In this document: positions 15,489 to 24,888 of the stretch, one piece after another | Numbering within the stretch: position 1 is the stretch's first letter | How the letters are laid out: every line of letters begins with the position of its first letter | Program-made: the position numbers and the translations under genes | Origin: Oscillibacter sp. | GTDB taxonomy: Bacteria; Bacillota; Clostridia; Oscillospirales; Oscillospiraceae | Assembly (NCBI GenBank): GCA_022652815.1 | Contig: JALCRR010000006.1 | Coordinates: 1 to 64,000 of the forward strand | Direction of reading: 5' to 3' | Length of the DNA stretch: 64,000 bases | The notes under the pieces: generated by a model | Seen by the model: the letters and a program-made list of their open reading frames with translations, nothing else | What the model was told of the DNA's origin: nothing | Databases searched by the model: none

Positions 15489-16661
15489 TTACATCAGCAG
15501 CTGCAAATTGCGGTCAACCACCTTGCCGTTTTCGATGTACACTCTCGGCACACGCTTGGAAACGGCACAGGTGAGCTCGTAGGTGATGGTTCCGGCCACA
15601 TCGGCCATCTTCTCCACGGGATTTCCCTCGCCGAATACAACCACTTCATCGCCAGTTTTGACATTGGGCAGATCGGTCAGATCCACCATGCACATGTCCA
15701 TGCAAATGCGCCCGCAGATCTTTGCCGGGCCGTCCTTGGTCATCATTTCCCACTTGCCCGAGAGGCACCGCTGCAAACCGTCGGCGTAGCCGATGGTCAG
15801 CACGCCGATGCGGCGGGTTTTGTCGGTATAATAGGTTCGGCCATAGCTGACGGAGGTTCCCTCCGTGTACTCCTTGATGGGGCCGACGGTGGTTTTCAGC
15901 GTCATAACAGGCTTTAGGCCGAATTCCGCGCTCATGGGCTCAGTGCCGAACAGCACCACGCCGGGGCGGCACATGTCCCACGCGTAATCCGGATGGAACA
16001 GCACACCGCCGCTGTTGTCGCAGTGGTGAATGCGGAACTGGAACCCCGCCTTGCTCTCCACCTGCTCAATCATGTGGACAAAGCGGTCGTGCTGGGTTTC
16101 GGTGAATGCGCGGCACTTAATGGAATCCGGTTCATCGGACACGCAGAAGTGCATAAAAACGCCTTCCCAGTCCAGGTTCGGCAGCTTGACGGCCTCCAAA
16201 ATTTCAGAAAGGCTCTTGTCGAAGTGTGCCTCATCACACTGAAAGCCCAGACGACCCATACCGGTGTCCAGCTTTAGGTGGCACTTGAGGGTCTTGCCGC
16301 ACTTCTTTGCCTCGGCGGAGTAGGCCTTTGCCATCTCCAGGGAGGGCACATCCTGCGCAACGCCGTTGTCAATCAGCACTTCCGTCATGTCGGCGGGGGT
16401 GTAGCCCAGCATCAGAATTGGCAGCTTGATTCCGTTGTGTCGCAGCTCCTCTGCTTCCTCCACATTGGAAATTGCCAGATAGTCCGCACCCAACGTCTCC
16501 AGCTTGTGGGCAACACGCACGGCGCCGTGGCCGTAAGCGTCCGCCTTGACGACGCCCAGATACTTTGCCTTGGGGCCCATCTGTTCGCGCAGCTTCTTGT
16601 AGTTGTAAGTAAGATTGTCAAGATTAATTTCTGCCCATGTCCGTTTCAGTGTTTTTTCCAT
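15489..16661 (-). CDS. alr: Alanine racemase
   Basis: The 390-residue PLP enzyme interconverts L- and D-alanine for peptidoglycan. MEKTLKRTWAEINLDNLTYN at 16661 is the likely start, since AAGGTGG lies upstream; the frame extends to 16748. The PLP lysine is in YLGVVKADAYGHGAVRVAHK, the second catalytic base Tyr in SYGRTYYTDKTRRIGVLTIG, and RPGVVLFGTEP is the substrate-side motif. It lies in the conserved order nnr-lipoprotein-alr-mazF. Confidence 0.96.
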   Translation of the reverse strand: MEKTLKRTWAEINLDNLTYNYKKLREQMGPKAKYLGVVKADAYGHGAVRVAHKLETLGADYLAISNVEEAEELRHNGIKLPILMLGYTPADMTEVLIDNGVAQDVPSLEMAKAYSAEAKKCGKTLKCHLKLDTGMGRLGFQCDEAHFDKSLSEILEAVKLPNLDWEGVFMHFCVSDEPDSIKCRAFTETQHDRFVHMIEQVESKAGFQFRIHHCDNSGGVLFHPDYAWDMCRPGVVLFGTEPMSAEFGLKPVMTLKTTVGPIKEYTEGTSVSYGRTYYTDKTRRIGVLTIGYADGLQRCLSGKWEMMTKDGPAKICGRICMDMCMVDLTDLPNVKTGDEVVVFGEGNPVEKMADVAGTITYELTCAVSKRVPRVYIENGKVVDRNLQLLM

Positions 16662-16765
16662 ATCCTGTGGCCACCTTTTAATCAGCGTTTCGCAAATTGC
16701 ACGAAAAGTCCGTGCTTTGCAGCCGAAAAGTGCTGATTTTGTCCGCAATTCCGGTTGAATTTGCT

Positions 16766-17362
16766 CTAATTTGTTAGTATATCACCAAATTGGAAATTCG
16801 TAAACTCCGCTTGCAAAATTATTTCGTCATCGACGGCGATCTCGCCATAAACCGGCGTGCCATCCTCTTGACGCAAGAAAACCGTGGATACAATTTTGTT
16901 CCCGCTCTTCCCGGTTTGGTCGAACGCCATCCGCAGGCAGGGAATCTCGTTCCAATCTTCCTCGTTCTCCTCCAGCAGCCAGCCGTCCCGCAGGGCATTC
17001 ATTAGCTGTGGCAAACACGCAGCGGGAGAAATGTTCTCCGCGCTGAGTGTTCCCGTATTCAAACACTCGCCGTCGTATTCCAGCTTCAGCGTCAGCCCAT
17101 CCACAACGGCCTTTACCCCCGCCACCGTCTCCGGCGCGGTCACCTCTATCGTACACGCTCCGTCCGGCACATAATCGCATTTCATTGTGAAGGAAAGAAT
17201 CTCATCGCTGCCCGCACCGCAGGTCACCTGTGCCTCCATGGTGCTTCCGCCCATATCCCGGTACGTTTGCCGGAGCGTTTCCGCCGGGTCGGTTTTTTCT
17301 CCGCCGCAGCCGCAAAGCAGCAGGCAGAGCGCTATCATTGGTACGCAAATTCCTCTGCGCAC
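16766..17362 (-). CDS. Lipoprotein, YdcC/LolA-like
   Basis: The 198-residue product has a lipoprotein signal (RRGICVPMIALCLLLCGCGG with the lipobox LCGC) and a beta-rich domain (EILSFTMKCDYVPDGACTIE; VKAVVDGLTLKLEYDGE). Its place between nnr and alr is the same as Bacillus ydcC, a LolA-like sporulation-associated lipoprotein, and length and fold pattern agree. The GTG at 17362 is 7 bases after AGGAGG; a TTG one codon upstream is the alternative. It is 15 bases from nnr. The family assignment is by synteny more than motif. Confidence 0.7.
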   Translation of the reverse strand: MRRGICVPMIALCLLLCGCGGEKTDPAETLRQTYRDMGGSTMEAQVTCGAGSDEILSFTMKCDYVPDGACTIEVTAPETVAGVKAVVDGLTLKLEYDGECLNTGTLSAENISPAACLPQLMNALRDGWLLEENEEDWNEIPCLRMAFDQTGKSGNKIVSTVFLRQEDGTPVYGEIAVDDEIILQAEFTNFQFGDILTN

Positions 17363-17377
17363 CAAAAGACCTCCTCC

Positions 17378-18931
17378 TTATTTTAGATCGCGTATCGACG
17401 CAAAAGCCAGCGGCAGCATGGCTGCCGTATCCTGCGGCGTCATGGCGTACTCCGTCAGGTGTTCCGCCGCCAGATCCCCCGCCTTGCCGTGGAGCCATAC
17501 GCCCGCTGCGCATGCCTGTACCGACGTTGCCCCCTGGCACAAAAGCGACGCGATCATGCCGGTCAGCACATCGCCGCTGCCGCCCTTGGCGAGGCCTAAA
17601 TTTCCCGTGGTGTTTACCAGGGCATTTCCCTCCGGCGTCGCCGTAATGGTTCGGTGCCCCTTTAAAACCAGCGTGCAGCCGTGCTGGACAGCGAACGCCC
17701 GTGCTGCCTTGATCCGATCCCCCTCGGAAAGGTCGCCGCCCAAACGGACAAACTCCCCGTCGTGGGGCGTGAGAATCGTCACTCGCCCCCGCCTTGCATC
17801 CAGAATATCTATATGCCCGGAAAGCGCATTGATGCCATCCGCGTCCAGCACCATCGGTTTTTGTGTCCGGCGTAGCAGCTCACAGACAAGGCGGGTGATT
17901 TCCTCCGACTTCCCCAGTCCCGGCCCCAGAGCCAAAACATCGCATTTCTCCAGTTTTTCCTCAATTTTGTGTAAAGCTTTATAGCTTAACAGTCCTTTTT
18001 TGTCAGCGAGTGGGAACGGCATGGCTCCCACGCATTTCTGTGCCTCTACCGCCCAGATGCTCTCTGGAACACCCAGATATACCAGCCCGCAGCCGGAGCG
18101 TTCCGCGGCATAGGCGCACAGATATGGTGCCCCGGTATAGCCCACGCTGCCGCCAACAATGAGCAGCTTTCCGAAGTCTCCCTTGTGCCCATCCGCCTTG
18201 CGTGCAGGCAGAGCGGAGCGCACGAACTCCGCGCCCACGGTCTGGGCTGGGCAGCAAACCTCCCGCACGAGATCTTTGGGAATGCCGATTTCGCACACGC
18301 TTACTTTTCCGGAAGCCACCGCTCCATCTCCCGCAAACTGTCCGATTTTAGGGAGTGTAAAGGTAACTGTCCTGTCAGCCTTGACCGCAAGGCCAAGCAA
18401 TTTCCCGGTATTTGCATCCACACCGCTTGGAAGATCGGCAGCGATCACGGTTCCCTGCGCCTCGTTCATCAGCGCCACAGCCGCGCCGAACGTCGAATCC
18501 GGGGAGATTTCCCGGGAAAGCCCCACGCCGAACAGGGCGTCAATCACAAGATCGCTTCGCTTTGCCCAGCTTCGCTGGTCGGCAGAATCCGGGTCAAACG
18601 GCTCCAGATCGATGCCGCAGTCCGAAAGCCGTCCCGTCATCTCCATGGCGTCTTTCGTCAGCTTCTCGTATTTTCCTGCCAAAAACACCCGCACCCTAAC
18701 GCCTGCGAGAAACAGCAGCCTGGCTGCGGCGATGCCGTCTCCCCCATTGTTTCCGCTGCCGCAGAACACTGCCGCGCGGCAGGTGCCTGGTTTTCGCGGG
18801 GAAATCTCCTCCAGTGCGACGTCGCGGATGTGCTCCGCCGCCCGCTCCATGAGGTCAATGGACGGAATCTTCCGTTCCTCAATGGCTCTTGCGTCCAGTT
18901 CCCTCGTCTGCTGCGCAGTTGCAAGTTTCAT
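17378..18931 (-). CDS. nnr: Bifunctional NAD(P)H-hydrate epimerase / ADP-dependent dehydratase
   Basis: The 517-residue protein repairs hydrated NAD(P)H. The N-terminal YjeF_N epimerase domain (1-210) has MKLATAQQTRELDARAIEER and FCGSGNNGGDGIAAARLLF. The C-terminal YjeF_C/CARKD kinase-like dehydratase domain (about 220-517) has LIVGGSVGYTGAPYLCAYAA, ALGPGLGKS, DADGINAL, ILTPHDGEFVRLGG and AKGGSGDVLTGMIASLL. All key glycine-rich loops are intact, so both activities should be present. It begins the nnr-lipoprotein-alr-mazF run and is divergent from the Phe T-box/pheST unit. Confidence 0.95.
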   Translation of the reverse strand: MKLATAQQTRELDARAIEERKIPSIDLMERAAEHIRDVALEEISPRKPGTCRAAVFCGSGNNGGDGIAAARLLFLAGVRVRVFLAGKYEKLTKDAMEMTGRLSDCGIDLEPFDPDSADQRSWAKRSDLVIDALFGVGLSREISPDSTFGAAVALMNEAQGTVIAADLPSGVDANTGKLLGLAVKADRTVTFTLPKIGQFAGDGAVASGKVSVCEIGIPKDLVREVCCPAQTVGAEFVRSALPARKADGHKGDFGKLLIVGGSVGYTGAPYLCAYAAERSGCGLVYLGVPESIWAVEAQKCVGAMPFPLADKKGLLSYKALHKIEEKLEKCDVLALGPGLGKSEEITRLVCELLRRTQKPMVLDADGINALSGHIDILDARRGRVTILTPHDGEFVRLGGDLSEGDRIKAARAFAVQHGCTLVLKGHRTITATPEGNALVNTTGNLGLAKGGSGDVLTGMIASLLCQGATSVQACAAGVWLHGKAGDLAAEHLTEYAMTPQDTAAMLPLAFASIRDLK

Positions 18932-18990
18932 CTCGTCAGTCTCCTTTGCCGGATTGATTTGCTTTCCCGCTTATTATAGGGAATTTCCCC

Positions 18991-19019
18991 TTGCATTTCA
19001 ATGTTTAATATGTTATAAG
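18991..19019 (+). promoter_or_regulatory. Promoter of the pheST operon
   Basis: TTGCAT (18991-18996) and TATAAG (19014-19019) are separated by 17 bases, just upstream of the T-box stem I. Confidence 0.8.
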
Positions 19020-19027
19020 TAGTATTT

Positions 19028-19263
19028 GATATCAGCGTTGAACGGAAAAATAACGATTGTTTCCCGCCAAGAGAGGGTCGGTCACCGGCTGCAAGCCGAC
19101 CTGCGGTCAAGTCGTTTGGTTCGTCCGGGAGCTGCCATGGAGACATGGCCGGTTTTCCCCCGTTACAGGGAGCACGAGTGCGCGCAGTTTTTCTGCGTGA
19201 ATTTGGGTGGTACCGCGGAAGCAAGCCTTTCGTCCCATTTTACGGGATGAAGGGTGTTTTTTT
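19028..19263 (+). ncRNA. T-box leader, phenylalanine type
   Basis: A long structured leader ends with the T-box sequence GGTGGTACCGCGG (19207-19219). An intrinsic terminator follows (stem 19226-19236 with 19244-19253, then a T run to 19263). Such leaders read uncharged tRNA and permit pheST expression on starvation. A TTC (Phe) triplet at 19120-19122 in the apical part of stem I is the probable specifier; its exact place in the loop was not modelled. Confidence 0.9.
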
Positions 19264-19318
19264 GTGCTCTTTCATTCCAAAACGCAAGTAATTCAAATGA
19301 AGATAAGGAGCATCAACT

Positions 19319-20344
19319 ATGAAGGAACAACTGGAAGCGATCCGCAAGAGTGCGCTCGAATCCATCAATTCCACCGAGGCCGGAGCGGAGCTGGAAAGTC
19401 TGCGTGTCAAGTACCTCGGCAAAAAGGGCGAGCTGACCGCCGTTTTGAAGCAGATGGGTTCCCTGTCCGCAGAAATGCGGCCTGTCATGGGACAGATGGC
19501 AAACGATGTCCGTGCGGCGGTGGAGACGGCGATTGAAAAGCAGTCTGCCATCCTGCAGGAAAAGGCACTGGAGGCCAAGCTGGAGGCCGAGACGGTGGAC
19601 GTCACCATCCCCGGCAAAAAGCTGGAAATCGGCCACAAGCACCCCATGTATACGGTGCTGGACGAGATCAAGGCCATCTTCATCGGCCTTGGCTTTGAAA
19701 TTCTGGACGGCCCCGAGGTGGAGCTGGACGATTACAACTTCACCAAGCTCAATACGCCGGAGGATCATCCCGCTCGCGAGTGGTCCGACACCTTCTATTT
19801 AAATGAGAACGGCAAGATTCTGCTGCGCACCCAGACCTCCAACATGCAGATTCGCGCCATGGAAACCCGTCCCCTGCCCATCCGCATGATCTCCCCGGGA
19901 CGCGTGTACCGCAAGGACGAGGTGGACGCCACCCATTCCCCCATGTTCCACCAGATCGAGGGCATGGTTATCGACAAGGGCATCACCATGGGGGATCTGA
20001 AGGGCACGCTGAACGCCGTCATTCGCCAGATCTACGGTGAGAACACCGTCACCCGCTTCCGTCCCCACCACTTCCCGTTCACCGAGCCCTCCTGCGAGAT
20101 GGACATTCAGTGCCACAAGTGCGGCGGCGTGGGCTGCCCCACCTGCAAGGGCGAGGGCTGGATTGAGGTTCTGGGCGCCGGCATGGTGCACCCGAAGGTG
20201 CTGCGCAACTGCGGCATTGACCCGGACGTTTACTCCGGCTTTGCCTTTGGCATGGGCCTTGAGCGTCTGGTGCTGGGCCGTTTCAAGATCAGCGACATGC
20301 GTCTGGTCTTTGAAAACGACGTCCGGTTCTTAAACCAGTTCTGA
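19319..20344 (+). CDS. pheS: Phenylalanyl-tRNA synthetase alpha subunit
   Basis: The 341-residue catalytic subunit has an N-terminal coiled coil (MKEQLEAIRKSALESINSTE) and class-II motifs. Motif 2 is in RTQTSNMQIRAMETRPLPIR and motif 3 in GFAFGMGLERLVLGRFKISD. A zinc-type cluster CHKCGGVGCPTCKGEGW (about 262-278) replaces the short loop seen in many homologues and is common in Firmicutes PheS. AAGGAG precedes the ATG. It forms the alpha2beta2 enzyme with PheT, 19 bases downstream. Confidence 0.98.
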   Translation: MKEQLEAIRKSALESINSTEAGAELESLRVKYLGKKGELTAVLKQMGSLSAEMRPVMGQMANDVRAAVETAIEKQSAILQEKALEAKLEAETVDVTIPGKKLEIGHKHPMYTVLDEIKAIFIGLGFEILDGPEVELDDYNFTKLNTPEDHPAREWSDTFYLNENGKILLRTQTSNMQIRAMETRPLPIRMISPGRVYRKDEVDATHSPMFHQIEGMVIDKGITMGDLKGTLNAVIRQIYGENTVTRFRPHHFPFTEPSCEMDIQCHKCGGVGCPTCKGEGWIEVLGAGMVHPKVLRNCGIDPDVYSGFAFGMGLERLVLGRFKISDMRLVFENDVRFLNQF

Positions 20345-20363
20345 GAAAGGAGAGCGAAAAATT

Positions 20364-23051
20364 ATGTTACTATCCCGTAAATGGCTGAATGAATTTGTGG
20401 AAGTCGATGCCGCTGACCGCGATTTTGCGGAGGCGATGACGCTCTCCGGCTCCAAGCAGGAGATCACGACCGACCTTTCCAAAGAGCTTTCAAATGTTGT
20501 TGTCGGCAAGATTGTCGAAATGAAGAAACACCCGGACTCCGATCATATGTGGATTTGCCAGCTGGATGTTGGCAAAGACGAGCCCACTCAGATCGTCACC
20601 GGCGCCTGGAACATCCATGAGGGTGATCTGGTGCCCGTGGCTCAGCACAAGTCTCTGCTCCCCGGCGGTGTCAAGATTGAAAGGGGCAAGCTCCGCGGCG
20701 TGCCCTCCAACGGTATGCTCTGCTCCTTGAAGGAGCTGGGCCTAACCGCCGAGCACGACTATCCCTACGCCGTCATCAAGGCCGCGGCTATTCTGGGCGA
20801 TTACACCGCGCTGAAGGGCGAAGCCCCCTCCATCGCCCCCGATATTGCCCCGGGCGACAAGATTTTCGGCAAGGTGATCGCCGCCAAAGTGACGGAAGTC
20901 ACCACCAAAGCATATAGCGCTTACGACGTGGTGCTGGACACTGGAAAGGGCCCTGTGGAGATCTTCTCCTGCCCCTGCCAGAACCTCCATGCAGGCGATC
21001 TGGTCGCCTATGATACGGCAAAGTCCGGCATCTGCACCCTTGCAGACCTTCATGCCCAGCAGGCCGAATTCCCCCACTGCATCGAAGATGGCATCTGGAT
21101 TCTCAATGAGGACTGCAAGCCCGGTGATGATATCGCCAAGCTCATCGGTTACGACGATCACATCGTGGAATTTGAGATCACCCCCAACCGCCCGGACTGC
21201 TTGAGCGTCATCGGTCTTGCCCGTGAGGCGGCCGCCACCTTTGATAAGCCCATCAAGCTGCACATCCCCGTTGTCAAGGGCTGCGGCGGCAGCATTGCCG
21301 ACCTGGTGGACATTGAGATTGAGGACGCGAACCTGTGCCCGCGTTATACCGCCCGCATGGTCAAAAACGTCAAGATTGCCCCCTCCCCCGCCTGGATGCG
21401 GGAGCGGCTGCGCAATTCCGGCGTGCGCCCCATCAACAATATCGTGGACATCACCAACTATGTCATGCTGGAATACGGCCAGCCCATGCACGCCTTTGAC
21501 TTTTCCTGCGTAGGGGGCGGCAAGATCGTTGTCCGCACCGCCCATCAAGGCGAGACTATCCAGACGCTGGACGGCAAGGATCACGAGCTGACCACCTCCA
21601 TGCTGTGCATCTGCGACGAGCACAAGCCCGTGTGTGTGGCCGGCGTGATGGGGGGCGCTAACTCTGAGATCGTAGGCGATACCGCCCAGGTGCTCTTCGA
21701 GTCCGCCAACTTCAACGGTGCCTCCGTGCGCCGTACCGCCGTTGCCCTAAATATGCGCTCCGAGGCCTCTGCCCGCTATGAAAAGGGTCTGGACGTGATG
21801 AACACCATGAAGGCCGTGCAGCGTGCCTGCGAGCTGGTAGAGCTTCTGGGTGCCGGCGAAGTGGTGGACGGCGTGATGGACGTCATTGCCAAGGATTCTG
21901 CTCCGCACACCGTCAAGCTGGAACCGGAAAAGGTCAACGCCCTGCTGGGCACCGATGTGAAGCGTGACGAGATGGTTCGCATCCTCGAAAAACTGGACTT
22001 CAAGGTGGACGGCGACACGATCTCCGTTCCCTCCTGGCGCGGCGACGTGGAAGGCAACGCCGACATTGCCGAGGAAGTTGCCCGGTTCCATGGTTACAAC
22101 AAAATTCCCATTACGCTGATGGGCGGAGCAGCTGCCAAGGGCGGCTATTCCGAGGTGCAGCTGGCCGAAAATGCCGTGGGTGCCCTCTGCCGTGACTGCG
22201 GTTACAGCGAGATCATCACCTACTCCTTCATCAGCCCCTCCTACTACGACAAAATCAACCTGCCGGCAGATTCCAAGCTGCGGGATTCTCTGAAGATTCT
22301 CAATCCCCTGGGCGAGGACACCTCCATCATGCGCACCACCACCCTGCCCCCCATGTTGGAAATTCTGACCCGCAACTGCAACTTCCACAATCCCTCCGCA
22401 AAGCTCTATGAGTTGGGCCGTATCTATTTCAAGCGTGAAGACGGCCTTGCCAACGAGCCGAAGGTTCTGTCCCTGGGTGCCTACGGCCCCGACATGGACT
22501 TCTTTACCCTCAAGGGCGCGGTGGAAACTGTCCTGGCCGGGATGCGAATTGAAAACGTCTCTTATGTGGCGGAAGCCGGCAATCCCTCCTACCATCCGGG
22601 CCGTTGTGCCAAGATTTATTGCGGCGACAAGCTGCTGGGTGTTTTCGGCCAGGTTCATCCCATGGTCGCGGCAAACTACGGCGTCAGCAATGACCTCTAC
22701 GCAGCCGAGCTGGATTTTGATTCTCTGCTCGCAGCCAGAGCACCCGCGCCCATCTATCGACCCCTGCCCCGCTTCCCCGCCGTCACCCGCGACATCGCTG
22801 TGGTCTGCAAAAAAGACATTACCGTTGCCGCGCTGGAGGATTGCATTCGCCGCGGTGCCAAGGGTCTTTTGAAAGACGTTGCGCTGTTTGATATCTACAC
22901 TGGCCCCGGCATCGCTCCCGACAAGAAAAGCGTTGCCTTTAACTTGACGCTGCGCTCCGATGACCGCAACCTAACCGCAGCCGAAGCCGATGACGATGTC
23001 CAGAGCATTCTGGACGCGCTGAAAGCGGAATTGGACGCTTCCCTGCGCTGA
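20364..23051 (+). CDS. pheT: Phenylalanyl-tRNA synthetase beta subunit with an extra EMAP-like segment
   Basis: At 895 residues the protein is about 90 longer than the usual 800-residue PheT. Domains: N-terminal helix MLLSRKWLNEFVEVDAADRD, EMAP/tRNA-binding domain (about 44-125, GKIVEMKKHPDSDHMWICQL), an added segment (about 165-250), then B3/B4 editing, B5 and the C-terminal FDX-ACB anticodon-binding domain (ending near PRFPAVTRDIAVVCKKD). The added segment (GKVIAAKVTEVTTKAYSAYD ... LHAGDLVAYDTAKS) parallels the first EMAP domain (GKIVEMKK ... IHEGDLVPVAQHKS), so it looks like a diverged tandem duplication. The reading frame is intact. Confidence 0.96.
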   Translation: MLLSRKWLNEFVEVDAADRDFAEAMTLSGSKQEITTDLSKELSNVVVGKIVEMKKHPDSDHMWICQLDVGKDEPTQIVTGAWNIHEGDLVPVAQHKSLLPGGVKIERGKLRGVPSNGMLCSLKELGLTAEHDYPYAVIKAAAILGDYTALKGEAPSIAPDIAPGDKIFGKVIAAKVTEVTTKAYSAYDVVLDTGKGPVEIFSCPCQNLHAGDLVAYDTAKSGICTLADLHAQQAEFPHCIEDGIWILNEDCKPGDDIAKLIGYDDHIVEFEITPNRPDCLSVIGLAREAAATFDKPIKLHIPVVKGCGGSIADLVDIEIEDANLCPRYTARMVKNVKIAPSPAWMRERLRNSGVRPINNIVDITNYVMLEYGQPMHAFDFSCVGGGKIVVRTAHQGETIQTLDGKDHELTTSMLCICDEHKPVCVAGVMGGANSEIVGDTAQVLFESANFNGASVRRTAVALNMRSEASARYEKGLDVMNTMKAVQRACELVELLGAGEVVDGVMDVIAKDSAPHTVKLEPEKVNALLGTDVKRDEMVRILEKLDFKVDGDTISVPSWRGDVEGNADIAEEVARFHGYNKIPITLMGGAAAKGGYSEVQLAENAVGALCRDCGYSEIITYSFISPSYYDKINLPADSKLRDSLKILNPLGEDTSIMRTTTLPPMLEILTRNCNFHNPSAKLYELGRIYFKREDGLANEPKVLSLGAYGPDMDFFTLKGAVETVLAGMRIENVSYVAEAGNPSYHPGRCAKIYCGDKLLGVFGQVHPMVAANYGVSNDLYAAELDFDSLLAARAPAPIYRPLPRFPAVTRDIAVVCKKDITVAALEDCIRRGAKGLLKDVALFDIYTGPGIAPDKKSVAFNLTLRSDDRNLTAAEADDDVQSILDALKAELDASLR

Positions 23052-23079
23052 GCCCGGGAAAAAATCATCTGAAAACCGC

Positions 23080-23108
23080 TTTACAGAAACAGGAAAAACG
23101 AGTATACT
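23080..23108 (+). promoter_or_regulatory. Promoter of ireB
   Basis: TTTACA (23080-23085) and TATACT (23103-23108) with a 17-base spacer lie 33 bases upstream of the ireB ATG. No terminator was seen between pheT and this promoter. Confidence 0.75.
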
Positions 23109-23140
23109 AAGTAGGACTTCCAAGGAAGGGTGGTGTCTTT

Positions 23141-23386
23141 ATGGACGATTTTACCAGAAAGTTTAACATTGCCATGGAAAAGGACATGGAAATCCATGAA
23201 ATCTTATCCACGGTTTATCAAGCGCTGGAAGAAAAGGGATACAACCCCATCAATCAGATTGTGGGTTATATTCTCTCCGAAGATCCCACCTACATCACCA
23301 ACCACAACAATGCGCGTACGCTGATCCGCAAGATTGATCGGGATGAGCTGCTGCAGGTCCTGGTGAAAAAGTATCTCGGGCAGTAA
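23141..23386 (+). CDS. ireB: IreB-family regulatory phosphoprotein (UPF0297)
   Basis: The 81-residue product [20 protein letters not shown] ... [20 protein letters not shown] ... [20 protein letters not shown] matches the IreB/YrzL family along its length. In Enterococcus faecalis IreB is phosphorylated on N-terminal threonines by the PASTA kinase IreK and controls cephalosporin resistance; Thr5 here fits. In many Firmicutes it lies next to ruvX/yqgF, but not here. A GAAGGGTGGTG ribosome binding site precedes the ATG. Confidence 0.93.
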   Translation: MDDFTRKFNIAMEKDMEIHEILSTVYQALEEKGYNPINQIVGYILSEDPTYITNHNNARTLIRKIDRDELLQVLVKKYLGQ

Positions 23387-23560
23387 CAGTTTGTTACCGG
23401 TTTTTTACCAATTATCCTAATCAACATTAAAATTCCGCATCATCATAGTGAAAAGTAACAATTTGACTTTCCACTGTGTGGTGCGGAATTTTTCTGTATT
23501 TTTTCGTGGAATTGCAAGAAAAACCCAGGATTTTTCCGTCAGAAAAACAAGGTATCATCA

Positions 23561-23589
23561 TTGACAGATTGGAAAAAATCTGTTACAAT
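23561..23589 (+). promoter_or_regulatory. Promoter of the small conserved gene and possibly the NlpC/P60 gene
   Basis: TTGACA (23561-23566) and TACAAT (23584-23589) with a 17-base spacer lie 31 bases upstream of the next start. Confidence 0.8.
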
Positions 23590-23619
23590 TTGGTTACAAA
23601 CTTTTTGAAGGAGCATTTT

Positions 23620-23925
23620 ATGGCAGAAGCAAAAACGACTCAAGAAGGTCTCATTTACAAGGGCCATCCGCTTCGTCGGGTTGACAACTTGATTTACTAC
23701 GGAACGATGGCAGAAAAATATATCATCATGATTCAGATTCTGCAAACCAAGAAAATGCAGGACATGGATGTGGCCACAAAGGTCTCCGTTCAGCTTCAGC
23801 TGACGGATCCGGATCTCAAATCCCGTGATCGAATCGTGAAGAAGAGTGAGAAAGACAGTCTCTACTCCGCGATGGATATTGGCTCGATCTGGCTGGAGCG
23901 TGCTTTGGCCGGTAAGGAGAAATAA
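23620..23925 (+). CDS. Small conserved-looking protein of unknown function
   Basis: The 101-residue product starts MAEAKTTQEGLIYKGHPLRR (GAAGGAG upstream). A longer frame from 23476 runs through the promoter and is rejected. It is a compact, probably soluble alpha/beta protein with LIYYGTMAEKYIIMIQILQT, the hydrophilic TDPDLKSRDRIVKKSEKDSL and a C-terminal helix. I do not recognise the family. It lies 53 bases before the NlpC/P60 gene on the same strand and may be co-transcribed. Confidence 0.7.
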   Translation: MAEAKTTQEGLIYKGHPLRRVDNLIYYGTMAEKYIIMIQILQTKKMQDMDVATKVSVQLQLTDPDLKSRDRIVKKSEKDSLYSAMDIGSIWLERALAGKEK

Positions 23926-23978
23926 CTTCTCTTTTCATTCCTCCCAACCAAAGAAGACGAGAAAGGAAGCGTATCCCA

Positions 23979-24872
23979 ATGACACACTTTGCAGGCAGGG
24001 CAGCAAAAGTCCTGATTTTTTCCGTCATGACGACTATGCTGCTGGCTGCCACCGCTTTTGCGGCCGACATTGCAACCGGAGTTGGTTCCATTACCGGCTC
24101 TGCCGTCAGAATGCGTTCTGAGGCCTCCACTTCTTCCTCCATTGTTACCACGCTTGACAAGGACAGTGCCGTCGCTATTTTGGGTGGCTCCGCTGCCGAC
24201 TGGTATCAGATCTCCTATAACGGCTCCACTGGCTATGTATCTTCCGATTATTTAATTGAGGATTCTGACGGTGTATTCACCTCCTACGGAATCGTGAACA
24301 GCGACGGCGTAAATGTTCGTTCCTCCGCTTCTGTGGAGGGTGCCTGTGCCGCTACCGTTTCCAAAGGAACAACCGTCACCGTCACCGGATTCACAAACGG
24401 TTGGTACGCAGTTACCTGCCAGTACGGAACCCAAGGTTATATCCGCAGTGATTTCTTGAATCTCTCCTCTTCGGCAAGTTCTTCCGGCTCTAAAGTCGTG
24501 TCACTTGCCAAGCAGTATCTGGGAACCCGTTATTCCTATGGTGGTGCCTCCCCCAGCGGTTTTGACTGCTCCGGCTTCACCATGTACATCTACAAGCAGT
24601 TCAGCGTCTCCCTTCCCCACACGGCTACCGGCCAGTGGCAGAGCGGCGTTGGCAACAAAGTTTGGTCTGTCTCCGCTTTGAATTCCGGCGATCTGGTGTT
24701 CTTCTGTGATCCCAGTCGCAGTCTCGGAAAGGCCTGTTCCCACGCCGGCATCTACATCGGCAACGGTCAGTTCATTCACGCCTCCTCTGCCCGCAGCGGC
24801 GGCGTTGTGATCAGCAGCCTTTACGAAGATTATTACTCCCGTTATTTTGTAGGCGGTATTCACGCCCTGTAA
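23979..24872 (+). CDS. Secreted NlpC/P60 endopeptidase with two SH3b domains
   Basis: The 297-residue product has a signal peptide (1-28, MLLAATAFAA). Two bacterial SH3 repeats follow (about 35-95, GSAVRMRSEASTSSSIVTTL; about 105-165, VNSDGVNVRSSASVEGACAA). After a Ser-rich linker comes an NlpC/P60 domain (about 175-297). The catalytic Cys is in FDCSGFTMYIY, His in SHAGIYIGNGQF and the third polar residue in FIHASSARSGG. It should cut peptide stems of peptidoglycan during growth or sporulation. It ends in a strong terminator. Confidence 0.93.
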   Translation: MTHFAGRAAKVLIFSVMTTMLLAATAFAADIATGVGSITGSAVRMRSEASTSSSIVTTLDKDSAVAILGGSAADWYQISYNGSTGYVSSDYLIEDSDGVFTSYGIVNSDGVNVRSSASVEGACAATVSKGTTVTVTGFTNGWYAVTCQYGTQGYIRSDFLNLSSSASSSGSKVVSLAKQYLGTRYSYGGASPSGFDCSGFTMYIYKQFSVSLPHTATGQWQSGVGNKVWSVSALNSGDLVFFCDPSRSLGKACSHAGIYIGNGQFIHASSARSGGVVISSLYEDYYSRYFVGGIHAL

Positions 24873-24888
24873 ATTCTGTATACATAAA

